A DNA stretch of 26,933 bases from assembly GCA_023663505.1 (NCBI GenBank), contig JAMPHH010000043.1, positions 1 through 26,933 of the forward strand, in the 5' to 3' direction. This DNA comes from Muribaculum sp. Lineage in GTDB: Bacteria; Bacillota; Clostridia; Lachnospirales; Lachnospiraceae. The position numbers and the translations under genes were made by a program. Of this stretch, positions 1 through 9,800 are shown piece after piece (within the stretch, counting starts at the first letter, position 1; every line of letters starts with the position of its first letter). The notes beneath the pieces were generated by a model, which saw nothing but the letters and a program-made list of their open reading frames with translations, had not been told where the DNA came from and ran no database searches.

Positions 1-492
1 ACAGAGCAGGCATTCCTGTCCCACATAGACGGCGAGGCGGCATTTAACACGATCCGGCAAAAGATCCTCTCCGGTACAGTGCTTGAGGATGGTGACCTGA
101 TGAAGCTTGTCATCCTGCCTCTGATAGTTCCCGGCTCCAAGGGAAAACAGGAAATGCTGGAAAAGGTCGTTGATCTGGCAGAACAGATAACGGATGAGGA
201 ACAACGGATTTTTACCCTTTCCGGAGTGATAGTTGCAAGTGACAAATTCATAAGCAGGGATTATATGGAGCAAATAAGGAGGCGCATCAACATGACACAA
301 TTAGGACAGCTTTACGAAAAAGAAAAAATTGAATATGGTAATCAAAAAATACGGGAAACTTCCATACGAGAGAGAACAGAAATGGCTATAAAAATGTTAA
401 ATTGTAATATTGATATTATTGATATTATGAAAGTTACCGGTCTGACGGAAGATGAACTTCTCTGCCTTCAGGAAAAAGGTGTAATCGTTTGA
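1..492 (+). CDS. Rpn-family (PD-(D/E)XK nuclease/transposase-like) protein, C-terminal part, 5' truncated by window edge
   Basis: Reading frame 1 is open from the first base to the TGA at 490-492 (163 codons visible), so the gene starts outside the window; the GTG at 79 is internal and not the likely start. The visible part has the arrangement I associate with the C-terminal half of Firmicutes Rpn-like proteins: a conserved stretch around DLMKLVILPL, a helical segment with VASDKFIS, then INMTQLGQLYEKEKIEY and a terminal helix-turn-helix-like tail (IMKVTGLTEDEL). Rpn proteins are DNA endonucleases that promote RecA-independent recombination; the nuclease core would lie upstream and cannot be seen. 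The 3' third (about 290-440) is clearly more AT-rich than the preceding part. A terminator follows at 538. Family call is from remembered motif pattern, not a search. Confidence 0.65.
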   Translation, partial: TEQAFLSHIDGEAAFNTIRQKILSGTVLEDGDLMKLVILPLIVPGSKGKQEMLEKVVDLAEQITDEEQRIFTLSGVIVASDKFISRDYMEQIRRRINMTQLGQLYEKEKIEYGNQKIRETSIRERTEMAIKMLNCNIDIIDIMKVTGLTEDELLCLQEKGVIV

Positions 493-537
493 TTCTCAGC
501 AGGTATCAGGGGAAGGGGTTGCGTTATCCCCATAACA

Positions 538-575
538 ACAGCCTTATCACGCAAGCGATAAGGCTGTAATTTTCT
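538..575 (+). terminator. Rho-independent terminator of the Rpn-like gene
   Basis: An 11-bp perfect stem (ACAGCCTTATC at 538-548 with GATAAGGCTGT at 557-567), 8-nt loop, followed by AATTTTC. It lies 46 bp after the stop at 492. The stem could also serve the minus-strand esterase gene ending at 723, but the minus-side flank is not a clean T-run. Confidence 0.8.
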
Positions 576-581
576 TATATA

Positions 582-616
582 GGGCTGCGGCACTAATTGC
601 TCAGTGCCACAAGCCC
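582..616. terminator. Second hairpin between convergent genes, possible terminator of the pectinesterase gene
   Basis: Two-part stem: GGGCT (582-586) with AGCCC (612-616), and GGCACT (589-594) with AGTGCC (603-608), loop of 8 nt. It sits downstream of the minus-strand stop at 723. Neither flank has a good T-run, so it may be a processing or attenuating stem rather than a full terminator. The rest of 617-722 shows nothing recognisable apart from short TTACTTC-like direct repeats. Confidence 0.45.
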
Positions 617-722
617 CCTTAAGTTACTTCTTATTACTCTGCATTACTTCATGTCAGGTCAGGTTACTTCCTGACTGCACGGATTCATTGCTGAATTCGT
701 TTCCTGATTGGTTGCATGTTCC

Positions 723-3700
723 TTACTGGACGATCAGTTGTCCGGTCTGGTCAAGGAGAGACTTAAATTCCTTGATGTCTTTCCAGAATTCACCATAATC
801 CTTCTGCGACTGATCCTTCGGCAGGTTGCCTGCTGCAACAGTGTAGGTTGCGGTCTTGCTTCCCACGTTCTTGCCGATACCGGTAACGATGATCGTTGCC
901 TTGCCCTTCTCGATGTTGTTTACAAACGTCACCTCGTAACCGAGGGCGGTGTTGGTGGCGTTATTCCACTCGCCGTTTGCATCGGGCTTTAAGATAGCAA
1001 GCTCCGTCTTGCCCTGCATAATCTTAATCTGCTCAGGGTATACAGCCTTGCCGGTGTAAGGCACCTTGCTCTGCTTCTTGTTGTTTGAAGCATACTGAGG
1101 TGTAACCTTCACCTTGGAGATGTCTGTCTTGCCCTCTGTGCTGATTACATTAAAGCTGGTCGTTACTACTCCGCTGTAATTCTTCTTGCCCTCAATCTTC
1201 ACGAATACGGGTGCGGAGGTGTTTCCTCCCGTCAGCTCCAGCTTGGTCTTACCCTTCATCTCGTTCTTCATGTCTTTATCAAGGTAATACGTCACCTTGT
1301 AATCAGAGCTCTTAAGCGCGACACCGTTCACAAGTACATACGGCGCTGACTTGTAAATACCAACCTTGGTGTATGCCTTGTCCGCTGACTTCATATACAG
1401 CTTGTCGCCCCTATCGTCAGGGAAAGGAGTCTCCCTAAGGTCTTTCTCAAGGTCTAACGGTGCGATGGTGAATGTCTTCTTCAGCGCGGCGCTTCCCTTG
1501 TAGTTACCGAGGAAGGTCACGGTGAATTTCGCCGCGTTGCTTGCCTTCTTGTTGTTGCTGTAACTTACCTTGTAGTCCTTGCCAAGCACAAGCTCCGTGC
1601 CGCCGTTCAGTGTCGTGTCTTTCACTATCAGCTCATCAGTGAAGGTAACTCCCGCGCTGTTATAGCTGACGGTGATCGTGCCGTTCACCTTCTTCAGACT
1701 GTCGTACGAATCAACCTCCAATCCCTGTCCTGCCTTGATCTTCCTGGGGTTGATCTTGTAGCTCGAGGTCTTGCTTCCGGTGTAAAGTCCCATGCCGACC
1801 ACGGTAAACTTCTGGGTTCCCGCGGAGGTCTGGTCGCCGTTGTATACGATGACATATTCCTCATTGACCTTCAGCTTTGTCTTTCCAGACATCACTGCGT
1901 CAATCGGGGCTTCCTTCTTGGTGCCGTCATACGTATAAGTCTTCATCTTGTTCTTGTCAATCTTGACGCTGCCTACCTTCTGCAGCTTCTCCTTTACGTC
2001 AAGCTTGAGGGTCAGCTTGCCGGTATAGTTGTTCTTACCCTCGATGGTAATCGGGGCACCTTGGTTGGCAGTCGTCGGTTTATCCTTCGTGATGTTGGTT
2101 GTCAGCACGAAGTCTTTCTTTGCTCCTGCCTTCAATACCACGCCCTTGTATACGATTACGGGGCTGATCTTCACGTTCTGTCCCACGATAAGCTTGCCGT
2201 CCTCTGTCCTTCCTCCTACCACGATATCCTTGGCTTCCAAAGATTTCGGCTGGATGGTGAAGGTCTTGGTCGTCTTGCCTGTCAGCCTGCCCTTACCCGT
2301 GATGGTGATGGTGGGTGCTTTCTTGCCATCGTCCTTAGTAGCCGCCTTGACATTGTTGGTGTACTTCACGGTGTAGTCCGTGCCCTCTACCAGCAGCTCG
2401 TCCTCGTTGTATACCTCTATCGCGGGCTTGATTGCGCTTCCCGTGTAGGTGTATACTCCTGAGTCGAACAGCTCGACGTGTAAGCCCTTCTTGCGACCCG
2501 TAATCTCCACCTTACCGTTCGCCTTGATGGTGACTGTCCTGGTGGTCGTCTTGGGGGTCTTGCCCTTCCGCTTCAATGTAGCGGTCACTTCATATTCGCC
2601 AGGGCCGTTCACCTTAAACTCAAATGTGTGCTTGGGTCCCTTGGTTGTGGTAGTCTGGGGCTCGGGCGCACAGGTGCCGTCAGTCTTCTTCACGGTCACT
2701 TCAAGGCTCTCGCCGCCCTTGTCGCTCACGTCCGCAGTCACCTTTATGATCAACTTGTCATTGCCGTCACTGCTCATTTGGTCATTGCCGTCGCCGCTAA
2801 CGTAATCAACGTCATTGATGACAGGATCTTTCACCTTGTCCCAACCGTCGTCCGTGCCATCATTTGTGCCATAGTTGTCGTCATCATCGCTGTCATCATC
2901 TCCCGTGTCGGAATTGCCATCATCAATTACAGTGCCATCAGGCAGCACGATCTTCATGTCTTTGCCTACAAATGCTTTCCAGTCTCCAAGGAAAGATGCC
3001 ACTGTAATACCCTTTGCTTCCTCGTCATTCAATACCTTCGCCCAATCTGCACGCGATGCGCTGTTATCAACGCCTTCCGCAAGCTCATAGGTCTTATATT
3101 CTTGGCTCAGTGCTGATTTCCCGCCCAAACCGCTGTTCCAGCCTATCGGTAGGATCAAGGATTTGCCATTACTAACCCAGTGTTCATCTGCAGCCTCCAC
3201 GATGGTATAATAGAAAACAGCTTCCCCTGTATTTGCCTGCCATGGACGTCCCAGATATCCCGGCTTGGAGGTATACTCCGACGCCGTATCCACTCCGGGC
3301 TTGGTGGAAGTCACGGTACAGTTATACATCAGATAGCCCCTGCCTGTTTTCTGCTGTGCAGCAGTGATATAACCCACGTCATTCTTGTCCTCCGAGGTGT
3401 TAAATACCAAGTCACACTTCGCAAATACCGCAGTCATGCCTCCGAAGATGTAGTCCGTTCCACCATAGATGGAACAATCATAAAATGCCGCAGTCACGCC
3501 GGTTCCGCCGTACAGGGTATCCTGACGCCCGATAAACTTACAGTTATTGAAAGAAATCTCTTTCTTATCGTTATAGATTGCAAGAGCCGCCGCACGCTCC
3601 ACATATGCCTTGTTCTGCACGGTGGTGTCGCCAGCATTCATACCGATTCTGCTTACGGAGCCTTCCTTTGCGCCGCTCTGCTTCTCGATCACATCTTCTG

Positions 3701-6700
3701 TTGCCTTCTTGGACATATATTGGTTGAAGGAGTTCTCGAAGATGATGCCGTCCGCGCTGACCTTATCAGCGGTAATCACTACGGTTGCGTTCCAATAGCT
3801 GCCGCTTGTGGTACCGGAGCCGGGGTTCGTAAAGCTCGCATAGCCGTTAGCCTTATTGACCGCCAACAAATCCGCATCATACTTACAATCGCTGCCCATA
3901 CTGTAATAGGTGTAGCCATGACCATAATACCATGTCACGCGAACCGCATTCTCGTCGATGTCAACGCCCTTGTTCTTCAGCGCAATGCTGGGCGTTGCAG
4001 ACGCATTCTTCAGTGTGACATTTGGAGTGTCAATTACCAGCATCTCCTCATAATCACCGGGATCGATCATGATGGTGACATTCTGGTCATCTGTTCTGGT
4101 CATCTTTCTGACAGCCGCAAGGGCTGCACCGATGGTCTTATAAGTCTTATTGCTGCCCACGGCGATCGTCTCGCTATACTCCACCTGATCAGCCTTGTGA
4201 GCTACGTCGATGGAGCAGAGATAGGTCTGGTTTACTGCCTTATCCTTCAACGCTACAGTTCCTACCACGTTGTTGATGGTCAGGCTGCCGTCAGCCTTCA
4301 TCGTATAGGTCGTGCTCTCAAACTTGCTTGTGTCTGTAGAACCGGAGGCGGTCTGGATCCAGTTTGCCGAATTATTCGTAACTGCCGCATCATTTTCCGT
4401 CAGCTCAAATGCTGCGGTGTAGCAGTAGGTAATGGTAACTATGTCTCCTGCTTTCAGGTCAGGTACCGTCACCTTGGTGCCTGCGTTGCCGAGGAGATAG
4501 GTCTTGTTCTCCGCCACAGAAGAAGTCTTGCCATTCTCATCTGCCGGACTGTCTGTCAGTAGCAGTCCTGCATAATATTTCTTGCCGTCAATGGTCTCAA
4601 TGTCTACATCATCATTAAGATCTGCAAAATCCCAAGCGCTGAGTACCTTGAACGGTACGGGTGCATCTGTTACAGCCTCCCCGCTGACATTGACATTCAT
4701 CGTAAGAGCCTGTGCCACGGGATAGTTGCCAAGTCCTGTCACTTTTACGCTGTAGCTGCCGTCTCTCAATTTGATCTCGTCTGCAATACCAAACTTATAG
4801 CTGTATGAGGTCTTCCCGTCTGAGTATTTCTCGCCTATGTTCGTGAATGTCACAACAGCGTTGTCAGAATTGTCCACGCCTGTGATCTTCAGGGTTACCT
4901 TGTAGGTGGGCTTCTTCTCAAACGTAATCTTGACATCGACTGTATCTGCCGTGACCTTGCCAATATTTACGGTCTTCAGCTCGGAGTCATTTACATCCAG
5001 AGCTGCCACCTTATACTCAACACCGCTCTCAACTTGCAGTGAATATGTTCCGGTGCTTCTGTTTAACGTGAGCTCCGGCTCGAAGATATAATCTTCGGGA
5101 ACCGTGAATACAAACTTCACCTTCTCCATCTCGGCATCGGTCAGTCCCTCCACCGCGCCCGTGATAGTCTTCTGGTCAACGGTCTTGATGGTCAGGTCGT
5201 TCGCAACAGCTTCCTCGTCGGTTCCGATACTGATCTTCCTGCCTCCGTCTACCACGTATCCGTTGGCGTCCTTCAGGGTTACCTTGTAGTCATATCCGCC
5301 GCTTACCTTGCCGGTATATGCGCCGTTCTTCACAGGCATCACGGTCTGAAAATTGGTGGTCGTGTTGGTATAAACAATGCCGGTTGCATCTGTAGTATCA
5401 ATTGTACCGGATACCGTTACCTTGGGGGCATGAGTTCTGGTAATTCTTGCGCACACGAGTTTCTCATTCGTGCAGTAGAGCTGGTAAAATCCTTCGTCTG
5501 CCGCATGGAATACAGCCGTCTCCACACCGGCAGTTTTCTCATTCGTCTTGCCATCCTCTACCACACTCACCTTTTTCTTATTTGTGAAGTCAAACTCTGC
5601 ATATTCCTGTTTCTCAGGATTATACAGCTTATACAACGCCTTACTGCCGTTGGAACCTAGCATCAGCGTCAGCGTGTCGCCCTCGTAGAGGTATACGTCC
5701 AAGTGATCCGCAAGTTCATCGGATTCACCTGACAGACTGTTGGCAACTTTATCAAGCGAACTGGTATTGTTGGAATACAGGTATCCTTCATAAGTCACGC
5801 CGTCATCGCCGAGTTTACTTTTTTCGTCGTTTCTCGTGATCTTCTCGTTTGTGGTACGGATTCGATGATTCGTTTTATTGGTCACAAATTTCACGGCAAC
5901 CACGCCGTTGGAATCCTTTGCCTCAAATCCGGAGATGTCATTGCCGTTGGAACCGGCTTTCGTACCCTCCGGATAGAAACCGTTGATGACGTCAACGGTC
6001 AGCAGGTTATTGGCGCCTGCCACGGTCATCGCACCAAAGTCCCATACGTCGGGCTTGGCGGAGTCAAGAACGACTTCCGCCGGTGCCTCTTTGTGTACTA
6101 CAGATATTTTATCAATGTAGGTATTGTTCTTAGCAACAACATCCACATATCCGGCTGTACCCTTATAGGTAAAGGTCTGAGTCTCTGCTCCATCTTCCCC
6201 AGCTACTGTGTATTGGGATCCGCCATAGCCAACTACTGTGATATCGCAATACCCGTCCACAGGAATCTTGATAATAGCTCCCGAATTGAACTGCGCCCAT
6301 TGCATATTGCGCACATAAAATTTTGCGCCTGAAGCCGTTGCATCAATCTGAAGTCCTGCATATGTGCCTGTCTTCCCTTGGATTGTAACTTCTGGTTCGG
6401 CGCCTTCAACATTTACCCTGAAGGTCCAAGTTCTGTCTCCCACGTTGCCGGGCTTGATCAGGTTTTCGTCACCCTCCCCATGAGAACCTTCGAGGGCATA
6501 GGAGTACTCCGAATCGGTGACAGTATAGGGCACATGGGTCTCGCTGCCAGCGGTGCCGGCAGTCTCAATGACACCAGCCGCATTCACGCTCGCAACCCCC
6601 CCGCCCGTCAAATCCGTCGGGAGCCCTGTCACGAGCATCGCAGCTGACAATGCTATGGAGATTACTTTGCCGATTCGCCGCTTGAGTTTTCCTGTCATGC

Positions 6701-6716
6701 TTTCTTGTCTAACCAT
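723..6716 (-). CDS. Secreted multidomain pectin methylesterase (carbohydrate esterase family 8)
   Basis: Extracellular enzyme expected to hydrolyse methyl esters of homogalacturonan, releasing methanol and leaving polygalacturonate. Start chosen at ATG 6716 (1997 aa), because AAGGAG lies 7 nt upstream at 6724-6729; the ORF could be extended 10 codons but without a better site. Residues 1-46 form a signal peptide (basic MTGKLKRRIGK, hydrophobic VISIALSAAMLVTG, ends near VNAAG). About 50-220: carbohydrate-binding-like beta module. About 220-850: further beta modules, including transthyretin/carboxypeptidase-regulatory-like repeats (YTGKVSGGYDYKVTLKD). About 860-1250: the CE8 beta-helix, with GDYEE near 888, catalytic acid in RQDTLY (Q1065, D1066), nucleophile D1088 in DYIFG, and LGRPW (R1157, W1159), all key residues present. 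Then an Asp-rich linker (about 1265-1290) and a C-terminal beta-repeat array. Far longer than a usual 300-450 aa esterase. No LPXTG, SLH or dockerin at the end. Confidence 0.93.
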   Translation of the reverse strand: MVRQESMTGKLKRRIGKVISIALSAAMLVTGLPTDLTGGGVASVNAAGVIETAGTAGSETHVPYTVTDSEYSYALEGSHGEGDENLIKPGNVGDRTWTFRVNVEGAEPEVTIQGKTGTYAGLQIDATASGAKFYVRNMQWAQFNSGAIIKIPVDGYCDITVVGYGGSQYTVAGEDGAETQTFTYKGTAGYVDVVAKNNTYIDKISVVHKEAPAEVVLDSAKPDVWDFGAMTVAGANNLLTVDVINGFYPEGTKAGSNGNDISGFEAKDSNGVVAVKFVTNKTNHRIRTTNEKITRNDEKSKLGDDGVTYEGYLYSNNTSSLDKVANSLSGESDELADHLDVYLYEGDTLTLMLGSNGSKALYKLYNPEKQEYAEFDFTNKKKVSVVEDGKTNEKTAGVETAVFHAADEGFYQLYCTNEKLVCARITRTHAPKVTVSGTIDTTDATGIVYTNTTTNFQTVMPVKNGAYTGKVSGGYDYKVTLKDANGYVVDGGRKISIGTDEEAVANDLTIKTVDQKTITGAVEGLTDAEMEKVKFVFTVPEDYIFEPELTLNRSTGTYSLQVESGVEYKVAALDVNDSELKTVNIGKVTADTVDVKITFEKKPTYKVTLKITGVDNSDNAVVTFTNIGEKYSDGKTSYSYKFGIADEIKLRDGSYSVKVTGLGNYPVAQALTMNVNVSGEAVTDAPVPFKVLSAWDFADLNDDVDIETIDGKKYYAGLLLTDSPADENGKTSSVAENKTYLLGNAGTKVTVPDLKAGDIVTITYCYTAAFELTENDAAVTNNSANWIQTASGSTDTSKFESTTYTMKADGSLTINNVVGTVALKDKAVNQTYLCSIDVAHKADQVEYSETIAVGSNKTYKTIGAALAAVRKMTRTDDQNVTIMIDPGDYEEMLVIDTPNVTLKNASATPSIALKNKGVDIDENAVRVTWYYGHGYTYYSMGSDCKYDADLLAVNKANGYASFTNPGSGTTSGSYWNATVVITADKVSADGIIFENSFNQYMSKKATEDVIEKQSGAKEGSVSRIGMNAGDTTVQNKAYVERAAALAIYNDKKEISFNNCKFIGRQDTLYGGTGVTAAFYDCSIYGGTDYIFGGMTAVFAKCDLVFNTSEDKNDVGYITAAQQKTGRGYLMYNCTVTSTKPGVDTASEYTSKPGYLGRPWQANTGEAVFYYTIVEAADEHWVSNGKSLILPIGWNSGLGGKSALSQEYKTYELAEGVDNSASRADWAKVLNDEEAKGITVASFLGDWKAFVGKDMKIVLPDGTVIDDGNSDTGDDDSDDDDNYGTNDGTDDGWDKVKDPVINDVDYVSGDGNDQMSSDGNDKLIIKVTADVSDKGGESLEVTVKKTDGTCAPEPQTTTTKGPKHTFEFKVNGPGEYEVTATLKRKGKTPKTTTRTVTIKANGKVEITGRKKGLHVELFDSGVYTYTGSAIKPAIEVYNEDELLVEGTDYTVKYTNNVKAATKDDGKKAPTITITGKGRLTGKTTKTFTIQPKSLEAKDIVVGGRTEDGKLIVGQNVKISPVIVYKGVVLKAGAKKDFVLTTNITKDKPTTANQGAPITIEGKNNYTGKLTLKLDVKEKLQKVGSVKIDKNKMKTYTYDGTKKEAPIDAVMSGKTKLKVNEEYVIVYNGDQTSAGTQKFTVVGMGLYTGSKTSSYKINPRKIKAGQGLEVDSYDSLKKVNGTITVSYNSAGVTFTDELIVKDTTLNGGTELVLGKDYKVSYSNNKKASNAAKFTVTFLGNYKGSAALKKTFTIAPLDLEKDLRETPFPDDRGDKLYMKSADKAYTKVGIYKSAPYVLVNGVALKSSDYKVTYYLDKDMKNEMKGKTKLELTGGNTSAPVFVKIEGKKNYSGVVTTSFNVISTEGKTDISKVKVTPQYASNNKKQSKVPYTGKAVYPEQIKIMQGKTELAILKPDANGEWNNATNTALGYEVTFVNNIEKGKATIIVTGIGKNVGSKTATYTVAAGNLPKDQSQKDYGEFWKDIKEFKSLLDQTGQLIVQ
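735..2480 (-). repeat. C-terminal array of about six degenerate 70-90 aa beta-repeats in the pectinesterase
   Basis: Protein-level repeats with the pattern Y-x-G-x-A/x-P at the start, L-x-x-G-x-D-Y-x-V-x-Y-x-N-N in the middle, and G-K-G-x-Y-T-G ... F-x-I at the end. Examples of the last part are GKGRLTGKTTKTFTI, GKNNYTGKLTLKLDV, GMGLYTGSKTSSYKI and GIGKNVGSKTATYTV. They resemble MBG/YDG-type bacterial surface beta-sandwich repeats. The first unit (YTYTGSAIKPAIEVY) is nearly identical in its opening to the first unit in the PL9 protein. Units have diverged strongly, so the array is old rather than a recent tandem expansion. Confidence 0.75.
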
Positions 6717-6723
6717 TATGTTT

Positions 6724-6729
6724 CTCCTT
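6724..6729 (-). promoter_or_regulatory. Ribosome binding site fixing the pectinesterase start
   Basis: On the minus strand AAGGAG is separated by 7 nt from ATG at 6716. The more upstream in-frame ATG at 6746 (MFQKQIRRNIM) would place this Shine-Dalgarno sequence inside the coding region, so 6716 is preferred. Confidence 0.85.
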
Positions 6730-6789
6730 ATTTGTTTTTGAAACATGCCACGACGCCGAAACGCTGCAACACGCTTTTAAAATATTCTC

Positions 6790-6848
6790 TAAAAAATTTT
6801 TTAAAAGGATGCCCCGCAAGTCTCTTAGACTTTTGGGGCGTCCTTTTT
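6790..6848 (-). terminator. Strong rho-independent terminator of the PL9 pectate lyase gene
   Basis: Beginning at the minus-strand stop (6852), the RNA forms a long interrupted stem: AAAAGGA (complement of 6841-6847) with TCCTTTT (complement of 6803-6809), GCCCC with GGGGC inside it, and AAGTC/GACTT around loop TAAGA. A run TTTTAAAAAATTTTTT follows. This separates the lyase from the esterase gene, whose start is only about 130 bp on, so the esterase needs its own promoter or read-through. I see no convincing -35/-10 in 6717-6790. Confidence 0.85.
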
Positions 6849-6851
6849 AAC

Positions 6852-9800
6852 TTATTCAGTGGTCTTTGGTTCTTCTTTCAAGGTAGCTATCTTCACGGAC
6901 TTCACTCCGCCATAACCATTCATACCAATGATCGTAACGGTATTCTTGGAGCTGTACTGTGTAGTATTCAGCCGATAATCAACACCGTATTTCAATACTT
7001 GGTTATTGAGCCTTACAACAAGCTGATCCTTGATATCAGTAGCCGACTTGTTGATCGTGCAGACCGCTTTGCCTACATTGAAGACTCTCTTGTTGATCTT
7101 GAAAGTCACGACCTTCGTTCCGCCGTATTCACCGATACCCTCGATAGCGAATTTAGCCGTTCCAGCCTTGACATTACTCTCATAGCTTCCGCTTACGATC
7201 CTGAAGTCCTGATTGATCACCAACTCCTGATTCTTAAGGGTAATGCGGCTCTTGGTCTTGCCATCCTTAGGATCCACATAATTAAAGTCTTCGTTCATTA
7301 GCGTGATGGATGAACCTGTGTAGTATTTCAGGTCAAATGCCTTCACCTTCGCAGACTTGATGTCAGCTCCGATAACTCTCACTTCATCAGTAATCTTGCC
7401 TGTGTAGTTCTTACCCTTGCCTTCTGCCACAACAGTAATCGTGTCGTTTTTCGCAGGCTTGAACGTTGCGTCAGTAGTTACTTCCTTTTCGTCCGCTTTG
7501 CCGTAGTTCACATAATACTTCAATGTGTACTCGCCGGAGCTCACCACTTTATTGTTCACATTGTAAAGCTTAGCCGTCGTCTTAGGCTTCCCTGCTTTAT
7601 TCTTGTACACAATATCATTTGCAACCAGACTCAAAGGCATATTGGAATCTGACAAATCCTTTTTCTCTACCGCAAAGCTCTGGGTAAGTCTTCCAGTCAG
7701 TCCGCCCTTACCGATAACAGTGACAGTTGCGTTGTTAGAACCCGCCTTAGAGTTATTCTTATAGCTTACGGTATAATCCTTGCCTTCCTTCTGCGTGATC
7801 CCGTTCACTGTCATGGATATCGTGGGTTTTGCACCACCTACTTCATAAGCAATCTTAAGGTCTTTCCAATGATCGCTATCAACAATATTACCGCCCACGC
7901 CATTGCCTGTTTGGATATTGTATGCCTGAATCTTGAAGGTTCCCTTTGTGCTTCCGGTGTAATTGCCTTTACCCTTGATAGTAAAGGAAGCAGTTCCTGC
8001 CTTGGCATTACCGGTATAAGTGATGGTATAATCCTTACCTTCTCTCAGGGTGACAGCGCCTGTTGCCGTACCGCCTGCCGTGGAGTGCACAATGACGTCA
8101 AGATCCGTGAATACCACAGTCTCTCCCGCATAAGTAATGACTCCCTTTCCGTCATTCCCGACTGCTTTCAGGTAGGAAGGACTCTTTATCTGCACATTCC
8201 ACCTGGATGCCGTCGTCCAGCTATCCTCACCCAATGACTTATAATCCTTTGCCTTCAGATTGCTCTGGCTCAGATTCGCCGGGGTAATCTTGAAGGTCTG
8301 TGTCTTGCTGCCGAAGGTTCCCTTCTCAGGGATTCCCTCAACCACGATAGACGCCGTACCAACATTCTTATTGTTTCTGTAAGTAAGCTTGTAACTGTCT
8401 GCTGCCTGTGTACTTCCGCCAACTACCACGTCCACTGCCGGCTCAATTGCGCTGCCGTTATAAACAAAACTCTTCTTCATAAAGGTAATCGCATTGTCTT
8501 TAATGTTGATCTTCGCCTTGCTCAGATCTTTGAGACTGCCGGGCTCCACGATATGAAGCGGAATCCTTACGGTATTAGCATAGTTCCCCTTACCTGTTAC
8601 CAGAATCTCATAATTTCCTGCCGCAGTGTAATCCCCCGCGCTAGGGTAGGTTACATCAAAATCTTTATTTTTTGCGAGCTTTTTGCCGTTATAATTCAGT
8701 ACCGGTACAGGCTTCTGCGCCTTACCTGCCTTATAAGCCACATAAACCTCGGAAGCCGTCACCGCACCCTTATCACTCAAAGCGTCTGTCAAATCAACAG
8801 GCTTGATAGTGAAATACTGATCCACAAAGCCCTCAAAGTTGCCCTTACCGGTCACCTTGATAGTAGGAGCTTTGGACATATCATTTGCATCCTGTGTGGC
8901 AGCAGGAACATTGATATTGTTCTTGTAAGAGATCGAGTAATCCTTGGATGTCAGTCTGGTCATGTCATAATATACACGTATTTCAGGCTTAATTGCGGAG
9001 CCCGTATAGGTGTATTCGCTCGTGCCATCCACAAATGCGACCCACAATCCAACCATATCGCCGCCGTTCGCAGGTTTGTCACCGCTCACGACACCGGAAC
9101 CATCCGAACCAAGTCCGCCGGTCACAGAACCGTCTGTCTCCGTCTTTGGAATATCCGTGGCATTGTTGACATCCGTGGAGGCATCTGCCTTCAGTCCAAA
9201 GTCTCCCAAGCTTGCATTGGCATTCTTAGCTTTCTCTGTAAGCTGCAGGAAACCATTCTGCAGAACGGGCTTGCCATCTGCCTCTCTCTTGACTACTGTC
9301 GCAAAGCTTCCCACATCCACGCTCTCAAACCAATCATCCCCAACAATCACATCTGTATCGACTGCGTTCTGGGTCTTGCCATTGAAGATGTAATAATTGT
9401 TCTTCCCAAAGATCGGGTTGCCTGCCTTGAGGGCAGCCTCTGCCTCGGCTATCTTGTCAGGGGTGTCATATGCCTTAGCAAAAGCAGCAATGCCATCCAT
9501 ATACTTGATACAGATTTCTTTATCCAAATCTGAGAGCCCTAACTCCTCCGCCTTGTCCACAAATGCCTTAAATGTCTCATCCTTGTTATATTGACCGTCA
9601 ACGACCTTTACTTCACCATTTTCAATTGCCAACGGCCACTTGCTTGAAGCCTTACCGAACTTGGATTTACTGTTACTATTGGTTATCGCGTTGTATGCCG
9701 CAATCAGCTCTGCGTTTCTCACCTTCTCGCTGGCAATCAACCATGCCTCCTGTCTTTGCGTGCCAACAGGAATGATATCCTCCACCTTATCGACGCTTTC

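Noticed and set aside
2830..2930. Simple-sequence tract in the esterase gene (Asp-rich linker) as a phase-variation repeat
   Set aside because: The Asp codons are mixed and not a uniform tandem unit, so slippage is unlikely; it reads as an ordinary acidic linker.
3180..4562. 460-codon open frame on the plus strand opposite the esterase gene
   Set aside because: It is the mirror of a strongly supported CE8 coding region; the translation is rich in Cys, His and Ile with no domain pattern and no ribosome binding site.
6717..6746. 10-codon N-terminal extension of the pectinesterase
   Set aside because: It would bury the AAGGAG that is correctly placed for the ATG at 6716.
8553..9533. 326-codon plus-strand frame opposite the PL9 gene
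   Set aside because: Shadow of the repeat-rich coding sequence; composition not protein-like.
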